DNA from: Verticillium longisporum
Lineage: Eukaryota; Ascomycota; Sordariomycetes; Glomerellales; Plectosphaerellaceae
Direction of reading: 5' to 3'
DNA: 64,000 nt
NCBI GenBank assembly: GCA_019188255.1
Contig: JAETXT010000004.1
Coordinates: 1,426,001-1,490,000, forward strand
Shown in pieces: positions 11,152 to 24,418 of the stretch. Below the pieces are notes generated by a model. That model was not told the DNA's origin and made no database searches. It saw nothing but the letters and a program-made list of their open reading frames with translations. The stretch's first letter is position 1, and the number at the start of each line of letters is the position of its first letter. The position numbers and the translations under genes are program-made.

Positions 11152-12973
11152 TTACACGGCACAGGATCAACCAACCATACGGGAATGGCGTTTTTGACTT
11201 GATAAATGATACCCAAGGTAGCAGTCGGTGTACAAGGTCGATGGATGCTTTTTAAAAAACCAATAGCGTAACTTGAATCGTACTATGCATAAATCAGTGA
11301 CCTCACAAAGTGGCGTCCTTGAAATAGTGATATATGCGCTACGCACGCCAGCTTAGTGTCTCAATTCTATCAGCACATCGGGACGGCATATGGTAAGCAT
11401 AGCATGGATGATCACAATTCGAGGTTTGCTGTGACATTGCGGCCTTTATAAAAACCACAACGCACCGACCCAAAAGAGTCAAATGCAATGGCACATGGGG
11501 GAGATGGCGAGACGTCATTCGACCAAAAAAAAGCTCTCCCATATGACAGCACCAATTCTAGACCCAGTGAACCGCCACTGGTGATAAGACAGCCGAAGCA
11601 GCCAATCTGGACCGTAGCACCTCAGGCCCGTGTTGGAACGGGTCAGCAAATTGCGCGAGGGATGAGGCGTGGCCATAGCTTTCGCCCGGATCTCTTCTTG
11701 TCACTAGCTTCCAGACGACATGGGAAAGGGGGGATATGGTCTTGGTGGTAGGGAAAATCACGAAAAGGCCGCCTCTCGTTTCGTTTCTCGTTTCTCGTGT
11801 TGTAGGGGGGGCCATTTGAGCGGAAGCGAGAGTGTGACGAGATAAATTCGGAAAATTTAGGGTGGGCTGTTGCAGTCAAGGCCGGAACGGTATCCTTCCT
11901 GAGCTGGCGGGACAGACCATCGGATTTGAGCGATGGACAAAAGGCTGATGGAGGGCAGCGGGGGGCAATGGAGGGGGAATTTCTCGCTCTTGTTGGGCGG
12001 TTGGGCGGCAAATGGGTGGGAAGGTGGGGGGTAAAGTACCTGTAGGACATGGGAAGGGGGGCGAGAGCTACAGCCTGGCAGCGCCACCACATGTTTATGG
12101 CACCTGTTGAATGCTCAGCGAGGACGCCAGTCTTGCATGGAGGAGAGGCATTATTATGGTGATTTTTTTTCTCTCGTTGTTTCTCCTTAGAACCCCGTAG
12201 CCGCGCAGCAGGTGGGACCGCGGAATCTCGATGGAGGCGGGGAGAGGGCCCAGAGCAGCGTGGATGTAGGAAATTGGACAATGGCAAGGCAGTTCTAGTT
12301 CCCACAGTGATAGAGGATCTGTCTGATCCATGCTGCCAGGTTGAATAGTTGCTTGACCAGGGAAGTCGGTGCCTCCTGAGCTTCCCTGCTGCTAGGTTGT
12401 CCAGCTTGTGATAAACCATAAAACTACCCGGCCTACCCCCCTATGCTGTTGAAGCCGTTCCCCCTTTCCCATTTTCTTCCTGATTCACACATCAATCGTT
12501 CCCACGTACGTTTGCACAGCTCGCAAACCACCAGTCAAGCCAAGGTAAGCCCATGATCAGACCCATCTTTCCTGTGGAGGGCTCCGCCGATCACGCTCTG
12601 AAGACAATCTGTAATGCGGACTGCCTTACCTGCCTGCCAATGGGCCGCGGAGCAAGTTCCTACGAACTGTGAGCGGCGGACAGGCTGGGGGGCAAGCGTC
12701 AGGATGCAGATGGCAGGAGCATGTTGCCCGTACTTGTTGTTCCTCCCAAGCTTACCACGTCCAATTACGTCAGGCACAGGCAGCCCAGCAACAACTAAGG
12801 ACTCGAGCTTCTGCGAACCCCGCCATCCCTCCTACTTTCTCCCCCAATTCCTCTCAACCTCAACGAGACTTCGTATTTCTTCTGGCCCCGCCACTTTGCT
12901 CGCCAGGCTCTTCGTCCATCACAGCTCCCCAGACGGTTCGTTCCAACGATACATACGACACTTCCTTGACAAA
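11152..12973. other. Intergenic region upstream of UGP1
   Basis: 1.8 kb without a supported gene. A long minus-strand frame (about 11643-12419) is proline, arginine and serine rich without motif and looks accidental. The last 200 bases before UGP1 are pyrimidine rich. Confidence 0.55.
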
Positions 12974-14968
12974 ATGGCTTCCGCAATTAAGAGCGCGCTG
13001 CCTTCTCACCTGTCACCCCTTGCTGGTGCTGGCAATGGCGGCAAGGATTCCGGCAACGAGCAGGAGTTCACCTCGCGCCACCACGGCAAGACGAGGTCGC
13101 ATATGGTGAGTAGCTGCCTCTTCCCGTACTCTCCAAGTTTCCCGATCTCTCGAACGACGTCTGGCTTTGGGCAATGCACACTTCAATCGCCCCGAGGCAC
13201 CCTTTCCCCTCTTCGACGAGTTATCGTTGGCTTGGAAGATTGCGTGCGCGTACGATTGTGCGTTGTCTCGTGGCCAGTCGCGTGGCCAGCCGCAAAAAGC
13301 TCATCAGGGCCCATTCGGTTCTTCTGCATCATGCAGACTGACCGCACTGCTGCGATTCTGTTGCTAACTCGCCCGCCAGGCTTTCGAGAACACTTCGACC
13401 AATGTCGCCGCTGCCCAGATGCGCAATGCGCTCACCCAGCTTGCCGAGTCCGTGGAGGACCCTGAGCAGAAGAAGGTCAGTCAGCCAAGCCCGTAGTCAC
13501 GATGAGCGGCGCGCTAACCAATGTTACACTGTAGCTTTTTGACACGGAGATGGACAACTTCTTTGCCCTCTTCCGTCGCTACCTGAACGACAAGGCCAAG
13601 GGCAACGCTGTGTAAGCCCACCCTTCGCATATACCAGTGCCCTGAAATACAGAACTGTTTGCTAATCCATGCCATAGCGACTGGGATCGCATTGCCCCTC
13701 CCGCCCAGGGCCAGGTCGTCGACTACGAAGATCTCGCCAACACGGAGGCCGTCCAGTTCCTCGACAAGCTGGCCGTCCTCAAGCTCAATGGTGGTCTCGG
13801 TACCTCGATGGGCTGCGTTGGCCCCAAGTCGGTCATTGAGGTTCGCGACGGCATGTCCTTCCTCGACCTTTCCGTCCGTCAGATCGAGTACCTGAACCGC
13901 ACGTACAACGTCAACGTGCCCTTTATTCTGATGAACTCGTTCAACACCAACGATGATACCGCCGCTATTATCAAGAAGTACGAAGGTCATAACGTTGACA
14001 TCCTCACCTTCAACCAGTCCCGTTACCCCCGTATCTTGAAGGACTCCCTCCTGCCCGTCCCCAAGAAGTTCGAGTCTTCCATCTCCGAATGGTACCCTCC
14101 GGGCCACGGTGACGTTTTCGAGTCCCTCTACAACTCTGGCATCCTCGACCAGCTCATTGAGCGCGGTAACGAGATTGTCTTCCTCTCCAACGTCGACAAC
14201 TTGGGCGCCGTCGTCGACCTCCGCATCCTGCAGCACATGGTTCAGACCGAGTCTGAGTACATCATGGAGCTGACCAACAAGACCAAGGCTGACGTCAAGG
14301 GTGGTACCATCATCGACTACGAGGGCCAGGCTCGTCTCCTCGAAATCGCCCAGGTCCCTAAGGAGCACGTCAACGAGTTCAAGTCGATCAAGAAGTTCAA
14401 GTACTTCAACACGAACAACATTTGGCTGAACCTCAAGGCCATTAAGCGTGTTGTCGAGAACTATGAGCTTGAGATGGAGATCATCCTCAACGGAAAGACC
14501 ATTCCTGGTGACAAGAAGGGCGAGTCGGACATCTCCATCATCCAGCTCGAGACGGCTGTCGGCGCTGCTATTCGTCACTTCAACAACGCGCATGGCGTCA
14601 ATGTGCCCCGCAGGCGCTTCCTGCCCGTCAAGACGTGCTCTGACCTGATGCTCGTTAAGTCTGATCTCTACACCGTCAAGCACGGCCAGCTCCAAATGAG
14701 CTCGTCCCGTTTTGGCGACGCTCCCCTCATCAAGCTGGGCAGCGACTTCAAGAAGGTCTCTGACTTCCAGAAGCACATTCCTTCAATCCCCAAGATCATC
14801 GAGCTCGACCACCTGACCATCACTGGTGGTGTGAACCTCGGTCGTGGAGTGACTCTGAAGGGCACCGTCATTATTGTGGCGACCGAGGGCAGCACCATTG
14901 ACATCCCCCCCGGATCTATCCTCGAGAACGTGGTTGTCCAGGGAAGCTTGCGTCTGCTGGAGCACTAA
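12974..14968 (+). CDS. UGP1: UTP-glucose-1-phosphate uridylyltransferase
   Basis: Makes UDP-glucose from UTP and glucose-1-phosphate for cell-wall glucan, trehalose and glycogen synthesis in the cytosol. Four exons: 12974-13105, 13380-13475, 13535-13611 and 13678-14968, all phases consistent, giving 531 residues. Introns are 274, 59 and 66 nt; the first is long for this window and has a CTAAC branch. The nucleotide-binding signature [17 protein letters not shown] spans the start of exon 4. Other family blocks are [41 protein letters not shown] and NTNNIWLNL. The C-terminal left-handed beta helix reads as [12 protein letters not shown]. Length matches the fungal family (about 520 residues). 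Very long antisense frames over this gene are codon-bias shadows. Confidence 0.96.
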
Positions 14969-15715
14969 AATGTTTGTTTTCACGTTTGAGTTTGCTTTTC
15001 GAACGGGGACACTTACACAGGTTGGACTTTTGGCTTGGCTTGCTACTCTTGTGGACAGTTGACAGGTTCCCGTGTGGGTTCCCACGTGCATCTGTTTGTG
15101 GAGAGCTTGGTCACCATGATGCAGACATTACTTGGCATTTAATAGGCAAAACGCAGCGTCATTTGAAACTTCACATGTGGTCCGATTGCAATTAATGACA
15201 AGTTGACGTTTCTTTGCATGTCGTATAATTACCAGCCTGGCCGTTCGCTCATCGGGGTTGCCAAGCATCGTGACGAAGAGTAGGGGAGCCGAGACGTGTT
15301 CGGCTTCTGCTCCGCTGTTGCACGTGGTCAGCCGGATCGGGTGAGACCGATAAGACCCGCGCTTCACCCACATAACCTCCTTTCTGAACCCGGTCGCAGC
15401 ACGCACCCGGTCGGGCCAGCCTTGACAAGGAATGCGACGACCAAATTCGGCATTTGATTGCCTCAATTTAACATGTCAAAATGGGCAGTTGATGCGCATC
15501 GTTTAACATTCTTCTTAAATCCACCTCACTGCAACATCCTACGACTTCGACCTGGTAATCACGTCGGTGGACCAGCCAATCTCATCTAGCACGACATTGA
15601 TTCATTCTTGCGGAGGTCGCTAGTCGTCCATCTGGCCCCTGTTTGGTTGCATACTGCTGGAGTCGACCGACACCGCATCACCAAGAAGTCTCCGAGGCGA
15701 CGAGGCAACACTTGA
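14969..15715. other. Intergenic region between UGP1 and DUF3605 gene
   Basis: 747 bases without a supported gene or recognisable RNA. Confidence 0.6.
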
Positions 15716-16468
15716 ATGTCCACCATGCCTCAGCTACGCTCCATGCCTCAGCTACGCTCCAACGGCCCGATTCTTGTCACCGAATCGTCACTGCCATATT
15801 GGCAAGTCAACGTCGAGCCCAGCGCGAGAACAGAAGAATGCCCGGCAGCGCTGCTCAATCTTGATGATAAAGACATTGGCATCCTGAGCACGCCGGATGC
15901 CGATTACCAAGCACAATCGTGGGCCGAGGTGCGGCACCTGACGGCGACGAATCACCTCGAGCACTTCCGTCGTGTGCCGTCTGATTTACGCCGGTACAGG
16001 GTCTTCATCTACGATCTGAAGCAAGAACACGGCAGCGTGATGAACTTTGTCCTGAAGTACAGGTTGGGCTGGCAGGCACCCATCATACCAAGAGGCAGAC
16101 CATTTGAGTATGAAGAGGACCTTAAAGTGCTGCACAACGACTGGCCGTATGGAATTGACCCACGGATTAAGCACTTGATTGTGTGGACAAAGTTTGACTT
16201 GGAAGGGGATCCAGAGACGGGCGACTTGAGCGATGAGACGAGGAGAAAAGTCGACGGGTACGTGAACGAAGCGTTTCGCGCTCATATGCCAGAGGATACG
16301 GTAAGTCGTCCTTCGTTGTGGGCACTGACATGGCACAAAGGACGACATGCTAATGTTTTTGGCGCATAGGTCATTTGGTTCCGCAACTGGAGTAGTCTCA
16401 AATCCATCCATGCAGTCGAGCATTTTCACGTCATGCTCTTTGACCCGCCGGAAGGCTTCATCCAGTAA
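15716..16468 (+). CDS. DUF3605 family protein (N-acetylglucosamine-induced protein 1-like)
   Basis: Fungal DUF3605 protein, related to N-acetylglucosamine-induced protein 1; biochemical role unknown. Exons 15716-16300 and 16370-16468 flank a 69-nt intron (GTAAGT, GCTAAT branch), giving 227 residues. Family blocks seen are [42 protein letters not shown] and [11 protein letters not shown]. After the intron the chain ends in [17 protein letters not shown]. The N-terminus carries an exact 18-base tandem duplication at 15723-15758 that repeats Met-Pro-Gln-Leu-Arg-Ser. Translation may start at either the first Met or the one three codons on. The 3' end lies only 67 bases from the convergent FolB-like gene. 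Confidence 0.85.
15723..15758 (+). repeat. Exact 18-bp tandem duplication in coding sequence
   Basis: Two adjacent identical copies of CCATGCCTCAGCTACGCT. Being a multiple of three, it keeps the frame of the DUF3605 gene and doubles a six-residue peptide. Confidence 0.95.
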
Positions 16469-16535
16469 GTCACTGGTGGCGACATCCCGTTGTCTGTTCT
16501 TGCGAGACAGCGATAGGAAAGGAAAACGGTGTGGA

Positions 16536-17478
16536 TTAGAGCTCGTTGCAGCTGACCCTGTATTCCACGCGAGAAGCCTGGGCCATGGGGATGGCAGTTG
16601 GCTTTTCGAGGCCGATCTTTAGCTGCCAGCACTTTTCTGGAGCGGGGTTACACGCCGATGAAGTTAGGTGCTTGAACAGCTGTGCGGCGAGAGTGGCGGC
16701 GAGAGCCTCAAGAGTCTCAAACGAGGACTCTTCCATTGTCTGTAAGATTGTTCAGTGTTGTATCTACCTCAAAAAGGGCCAGGTAGAGGGGAGCTACCTT
16801 GACAATGACGGCTTCAATACCCGTGTATACATCAGCCTGGCAGACAAACTGGTCAATGTCGACGTCAGCCACGACGACTTGCTTGGCCGTTCGCTCGTTG
16901 TCGTTCACCCCGATCAAGGTAGGGACGCGAAGTCGGTGAAATGACAGACAGCAGGCTTTTGAGGCAGTTTCCTCTGAACCGTCTGGATAGGCGATCGAGT
17001 GAGTGAGACTCACGCCCTCACCAAGCAGAGAGGCCTTGGGGAGGGCTAGAGTCAGACTGGCGTACCGCACCTTGGCGGGGTCACGCAATATCCTCCGTGG
17101 CGGGTTGGCAGCCGAGCTTTCGCCAGGATAGACGACATCATTACCCAAGTGTTCGACAAGGTCGTTGATGGTGATGCGGCTCGCCCCTTCGCTGTGGGCT
17201 CCCAGGCGGCCCAGGCTTGCCAGGACAGCTTTGGCCAGGAGCCCATAGTGGACAGTATCCTCGCTGACAGTGTCGCTGCTGGCGGCAACATGGAAGGGCT
17301 TGGCCAGGGAAACCTCGGCGGTGACTAGAGCTGGTTGATCTTTGCCGGTCCGCCCCCAAGCGTCGGTGCCAGCCCGAATGACGGTTTGCAGGCTACGGAC
17401 GTGAATGGCTGCATATGGCTCGCCTGTCAGGGTTCGGACCTCCCACGAGGAACGCAAGCGACTGGTGGGAAACGCCAT
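16536..17478 (-). CDS. Two-domain dihydroneopterin aldolase (FolB)-like protein
   Basis: 294-residue protein with two FolB-type domains and nothing of the pterin kinase or pteroate synthase domains found in the fungal FOL1 fusion. Exons on the minus strand are 17478-16798 and 16739-16536, with a 58-nt intron between (donor GTAGCT). Domain 1 (about residues 20-110) has IHVRSLQTVIRAGTDAWGR, the DTVHYGLLAKA block typical of FolB, and INDLVEHLG. Domain 2 (about 185-290) has LRVPTLIGVNDNER, then after the intron ESSFETLEALAA and IGLEKPTAIP, the classic FolB end. The frame is open upstream of 17478 and another Met lies at 17637. I chose 17478 because the FolB homology starts shortly after it. Whether it has aldolase activity is not shown. 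Confidence 0.8.
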
Positions 17479-17988
17479 CCTGCCAAATAAAGAGCTTCCG
17501 GGGCCAGATACTGGCAGTTCTGAACAGTTTCGATAGGAGATGAGTGTTCTCCCACCGTATACTGGCTGTGCGAAAAAGAGACTGATTGAAGCTGCACAAA
17601 TACCAATGGTGACCGATGCTGTACTGCACAATGGCACGGCGGCCAGGGTCGGGCCAGAGTGGGCCCGGGGACAATCTGAGTGAAATCGGCAGCCTAAGGC
17701 AGCGTCAGTGCTGGATTTTTGCGCTGAAAGAATGAGCAGATAGGAGCTTCCCCCAACGGTGCATTCAGGACCCCCAAAAGCTAGTAACCTGCCGAGTACC
17801 TCCCAGCCCTGGACAGGTGCATGTTTGCTTGCTTGCAGCTGCTGTTGCCCCTCCTTTTGAAACTACCCCTGCCCCCTGCCACACTCTGCAGCTCTGCCCC
17901 TCAACCCCCGCCTTCGCGCCTGGCCGACCGCCAGCTACAGCCATAGTCTCCTCGTGTTCTTGCCCCTCGTTCTTGTCCCCCCTTCCCA
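17479..17988. promoter_or_regulatory. Divergent promoter region, FolB-like gene and APE2
   Basis: 510 bases between divergent starts. The APE2-proximal 170 bases are C/T rich. No defined factor site was assigned. Confidence 0.5.
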
Positions 17989-20975
17989 ATGTCCATGTAT
18001 CTACGGTCTTCTCGCCCAGTCGGGACAGTCTTACGACGTATACACTCTCCTCCCAAGCAGCCAATCTCACCTAAGATGTAAGCTTCCGAGCTTGAACCTT
18101 GCCCCTCTTCACAGGTCGATAAAAAAGCTGACTCAATTGCTTTCCGCGCAGCTCCTCCCTGGGTCGATACTCTAGCTCCTTCCCTTCCCGAACGACCCCT
18201 CGAGCTTCCCGTCCAGCTCGCAACCTTCCCCGCCAAAACCCATTCCGCAGTCTGCCCACGCGCCAGTGCTCCTACAAGCGCAACATGTGCCGCTTCGCTG
18301 ATGCCGATGGCGCTTCCACGACCCAGGCCCCGACTGACCGCGGTCTGTTGCCTACCAACATTGTTCCTCGTCACTACGACGTGACGCTGGAGCCGAACTT
18401 TGAGACGTTCCGATTTGATGGTCTTGTTAAGATTGATCTCGACTTCGCCGAAGACTCCACAAGTATCACTCTGCACGCCCTCGACATTGACATTAAGCAT
18501 GCTGCGGTGGTCTTGGACGGACAGGCGACGACCCTGAGTAGCGCGGACATAAGCCACAATGAGGACAGGCAGACCAGCACCTTTGACCTCAAGAAGACTG
18601 TGTCGAAGGGCACGAAAGGCCAGATCGAAATCAAGTTTGAGGGTGAACTGAACGACAAGATGGCGGGTTTCTATCGTTCCACCTACAAGAAGGCCGACGG
18701 CTCCACGGGCATTATCGCAACCAGCCAGATGGAGGCCACCGACTGTCGCCGAGCGTTCCCCTGCTTCGACGAGCCTGCCCTCAAGGCCGAGTTTACCGTC
18801 ACGCTGTTTGCCGACAAGAACCTCACCTGTCTCTCTAACATGGACGTGGCTGAGGAGACGGATGCCCACGATGGCAAGAAGGCAGTCAAGTTCAACAAAT
18901 CGCCCCTGATGTCCACCTACCTCATCGCCTTCATTGTTGGCGAGCTGAACTACATCGAGACGACAGCTTTCAGGGTGCCCATTCGGGTCTACGCGCCGCC
19001 ATCTGAGGACATTGAGCATGGCCGCTATGCCCTTGACATTGCTGCCAAGGGTCTGGAGTTCTACGAGAAGGAATTCGGGATCGAGTATCCGCTGCCCAAG
19101 CTCGACCAAGTTGCCATGCCTGACTTCGCGGCGGGCGCCATGGAGAACTGGGGTCTCATCACCTACCGCACTGTTGAGGTCTTGTTCAACGACAAAACCA
19201 GCGGTGCCGTGGTCAAGGAGCGAGTGTCTTCGGTCATTCTGCACGAGCTGGCGCACCAGTGGTTCGGTAACCTGGTGACGATGAAGGAATGGCAGTCTCT
19301 CTGGCTGAACGAGGGCTGGGCCGAGTTTGGCGCTCGCTACTCCCTCAATGCCCTTCACCCTGAGTGGAAGCTCAAGGAATCCTTCGTATCCGAGGATCTG
19401 CAGTCGGCCTTGTCGCTCGATGGTCTTCGTAGCAGCCATCCTATCGAAGTACCAGTCAGCCGCCCAGAGGAGATCAACCAGATCTTCGACAGCATCAGCT
19501 ACGCCAAGGGCTCTTGCGTTGTCCACATGCTGTCTGATTACCTCGGCGAGGAGGTCTTCATGGAGGGCGTGCGCAAATATCTGAAGCGTCACATGTACGG
19601 CAACGCCAGCACAGAGCAGCTGTGGGAGGCCCTGAGTGAGGTGAGCGGCAAGGATGTTGCTACCATCATGGGCCCCTGGACCAGGCATGTCGGTTACCCT
19701 GTTGTATCAGTCACCGAGAACGGAAGTGACGTTCGTCTTGAGCAACACCGATTCCTCACGACTGGCGATGTCAAGCCCGAGGATGATCAGGTCCTCTACC
19801 CTGTGTTCCTCAACCTTCGCACCAAAGACGGCGTGGATGGCGATCTAACCTTGAAGAGCCGGGACTCAAGCTTCAAGCTTGGCGAGGCTGGCGAGTTCTT
19901 CAAGATCAACGCCAACTCCGCCGGTTTCTACCGCACGCAATACACCAGCGAGCGCCTCGAAAAGCTCGGCAACGCCGCCGACAAGTTGACGGTTCAGGAC
20001 AGGGTCGGCCTCGTCGCTGATGCCAGCGCTCTAGCGACTTCTGGATACCAAAAGACCTCAGCCAGTCTCGGCCTCTTCCGCGCCTTGAGCAGCGCTGGCG
20101 AGTCTGAATTCCTAGTCTGGGATCAGATCCTTTCGCGCCTGGGCTCTATCCGCATGGCATGGATCGAGGATCAGCACATTGTGGATGCCATTATGAAGTT
20201 CCAGCAAGAGATCACGTCTCCGCTCGTAGACAAGCTTGGATGGGAGTTCTCCTCGACTGATGGCCACGTTGAGCAGCAGTTCAAGGCGCTGGTTTTCGGC
20301 GCCGCGGGCATGAGCGGCAACAAGCAAGTCATTGCGGCTGCACAGGACATGTTCAAGAAGTTCATGGACGAGGAAGATCGATCGGCTATCCACCCCAACA
20401 TCCGCGGCAGCGTTTTCTCCCTCAACCTGAAATACGGTGGCGAGAAGGAGGTTAGTCTTTGGACACCAATGCAGCTAATTATGAGTTACTGTGCTAACGA
20501 AACGCCCTCCCCTTAGTATAATGATGTTCTCGACTTCTATATGCACAAGGCCAAGAGCAGCGATGAACGCAACTCTGCATTGCGCACACTCGGCCAGTCG
20601 CGCAAGATGGTGCAGCAGACGCTTGATCTCTTGCTTAGTGGCAAGATCCGAGACCAGGACGTGTATCTGCCCATCGGCGGCCTGAGAGCCAGTCGCGAGG
20701 GCATTGAGGGGCTCTTTGAGTGGATGCAGAAGAACTGGGACGCCATCTCGGCCAAGTTCCCGGCATCATCGCCGATGATTGGCAACGTGGTGGCCTACTG
20801 CGTTGGCGGTCTGAGCACGCAGGCGCAGCTCGACCAAGTGACGGCATTCTTCGAAAACAAGGGCACGGCCGGCTTCGACCGGTCTCTGGCGCAGGCGACA
20901 GACTCGATCAAGGCGAAGATGTCGTGGAAGGCTCGGGACACGGACGACGTGAGACAGTGGTTGGATTCGCAGTAA
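17989..20975 (+). CDS. APE2: M1 aminopeptidase (Ape2/Aap1 type) with mitochondrial leader
   Basis: Zinc metallo-aminopeptidase of the M1 gluzincin family. Exons 17989-18077, 18152-20450 and 20517-20975 splice in phase to 948 residues; introns are 74 nt (CTGAC branch, GCAG acceptor) and 66 nt (CTAAC branch). Catalytic motifs are intact: GAMENWG exopeptidase motif, zinc site HELAHQWFGN with the second Glu in NEGWAEF, and ISYAKGSCV. ERAP1-like helical C-terminus follows. The first exon and start of exon 2 encode about 75 residues rich in Arg, Ser and Pro and almost free of acidic residues (MSMYLRSSRPVGTVLRRI.., SSLGRYSSSFPSRTTPRAS), a typical mitochondrial presequence. A second Met at 18285 (MCRFADADG) would start a cytosolic form of about 870 residues. 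The upstream exon is an inference from phase and composition. Confidence 0.9.
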
Positions 20976-23742
<2,767 letters not shown>

Positions 23743-24418
23743 TGACAATTTTGTCAACCTGTACCCGGACCAGACAGCGGGTGGGGGGGCGAAAAAAAAA
23801 AAAAAAACCCCACCGCAAGGAAAAAAGTGACGTCCCCCTGGGCTCGGCGACCAGGCCATAAAACGCCTATTCCCCAGGTGTAACCAGAATAATTAGCCTA
23901 GTCAATCGAGGACCAAATGACCCGCAAAGTACGAATGACACGATGCACTTCTTGTGAGCATGACGACGAGGATGATGAAGCCCAAACATGTGGTTGGTCC
24001 TGCCCAGTTGGACGCAGTTCAGCAAGAGTTCTCATAGGTGCATATCCTCCTAAACCCCACACAAAGACTAGCGGGCGATTCAGGGATGGCACGCACCGCA
24101 GCGAAACCCAAAACCTGGAATCTCACCTTGTCAATCTTGAATTCACAACAAGGCGAGATTCGCGAACAAATGTGTCTCTTCTCTTCATACATTTCTTCCC
24201 TTCTCATGATATCCTTTTTTGAATAACGACCACTTGTTTCCCCTGCTTCTCTAGCCTCGGTAGTAACCATCCTGGCACCTTCAGCCTGGATCTGGCCCCA
24301 CGGCCTCACCTTAGCTTCATCTCCCCTGCGTCGGCACACCTAGAACTTTCCCCCATTCTGCTGCTGCACAGCACGTCATCGGCTACGCTGCATACCTACT
24401 TCCGCGGCCCGGCAAGCA
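23743..24418. other. Enolase 3' region and YVC1 upstream region
   Basis: 676 bases without a supported gene. It holds a run of 7 G (23783-23789) and a run of 16 A (23792-23807) directly after the damaged enolase tail. Confidence 0.55.
23783..23807 (+). repeat. G7 and A16 homopolymer runs
   Basis: Seven G, one C and one G, then sixteen A. Such runs are a frequent source of base-calling error and sit next to the aberrant enolase end. Confidence 0.9.

Noticed and set aside
11643..12419. 258-codon minus-strand frame upstream of UGP1
   Set aside because: Low-complexity Pro/Arg/Ser/His composition, no family motif and no splice support. Probably accidental in GC-rich non-coding DNA.
13514..14776. 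420-codon open frame antisense to UGP1
   Set aside because: It mirrors the UGP1 exon exactly, is rich in Val, Leu, Asp and Glu as expected from reversed GC-biased codons, and has no family motif.
17901..19688. 595-codon open frame antisense to APE2
   Set aside because: It is a codon-bias shadow of the aminopeptidase; the sense strand carries intact catalytic motifs.
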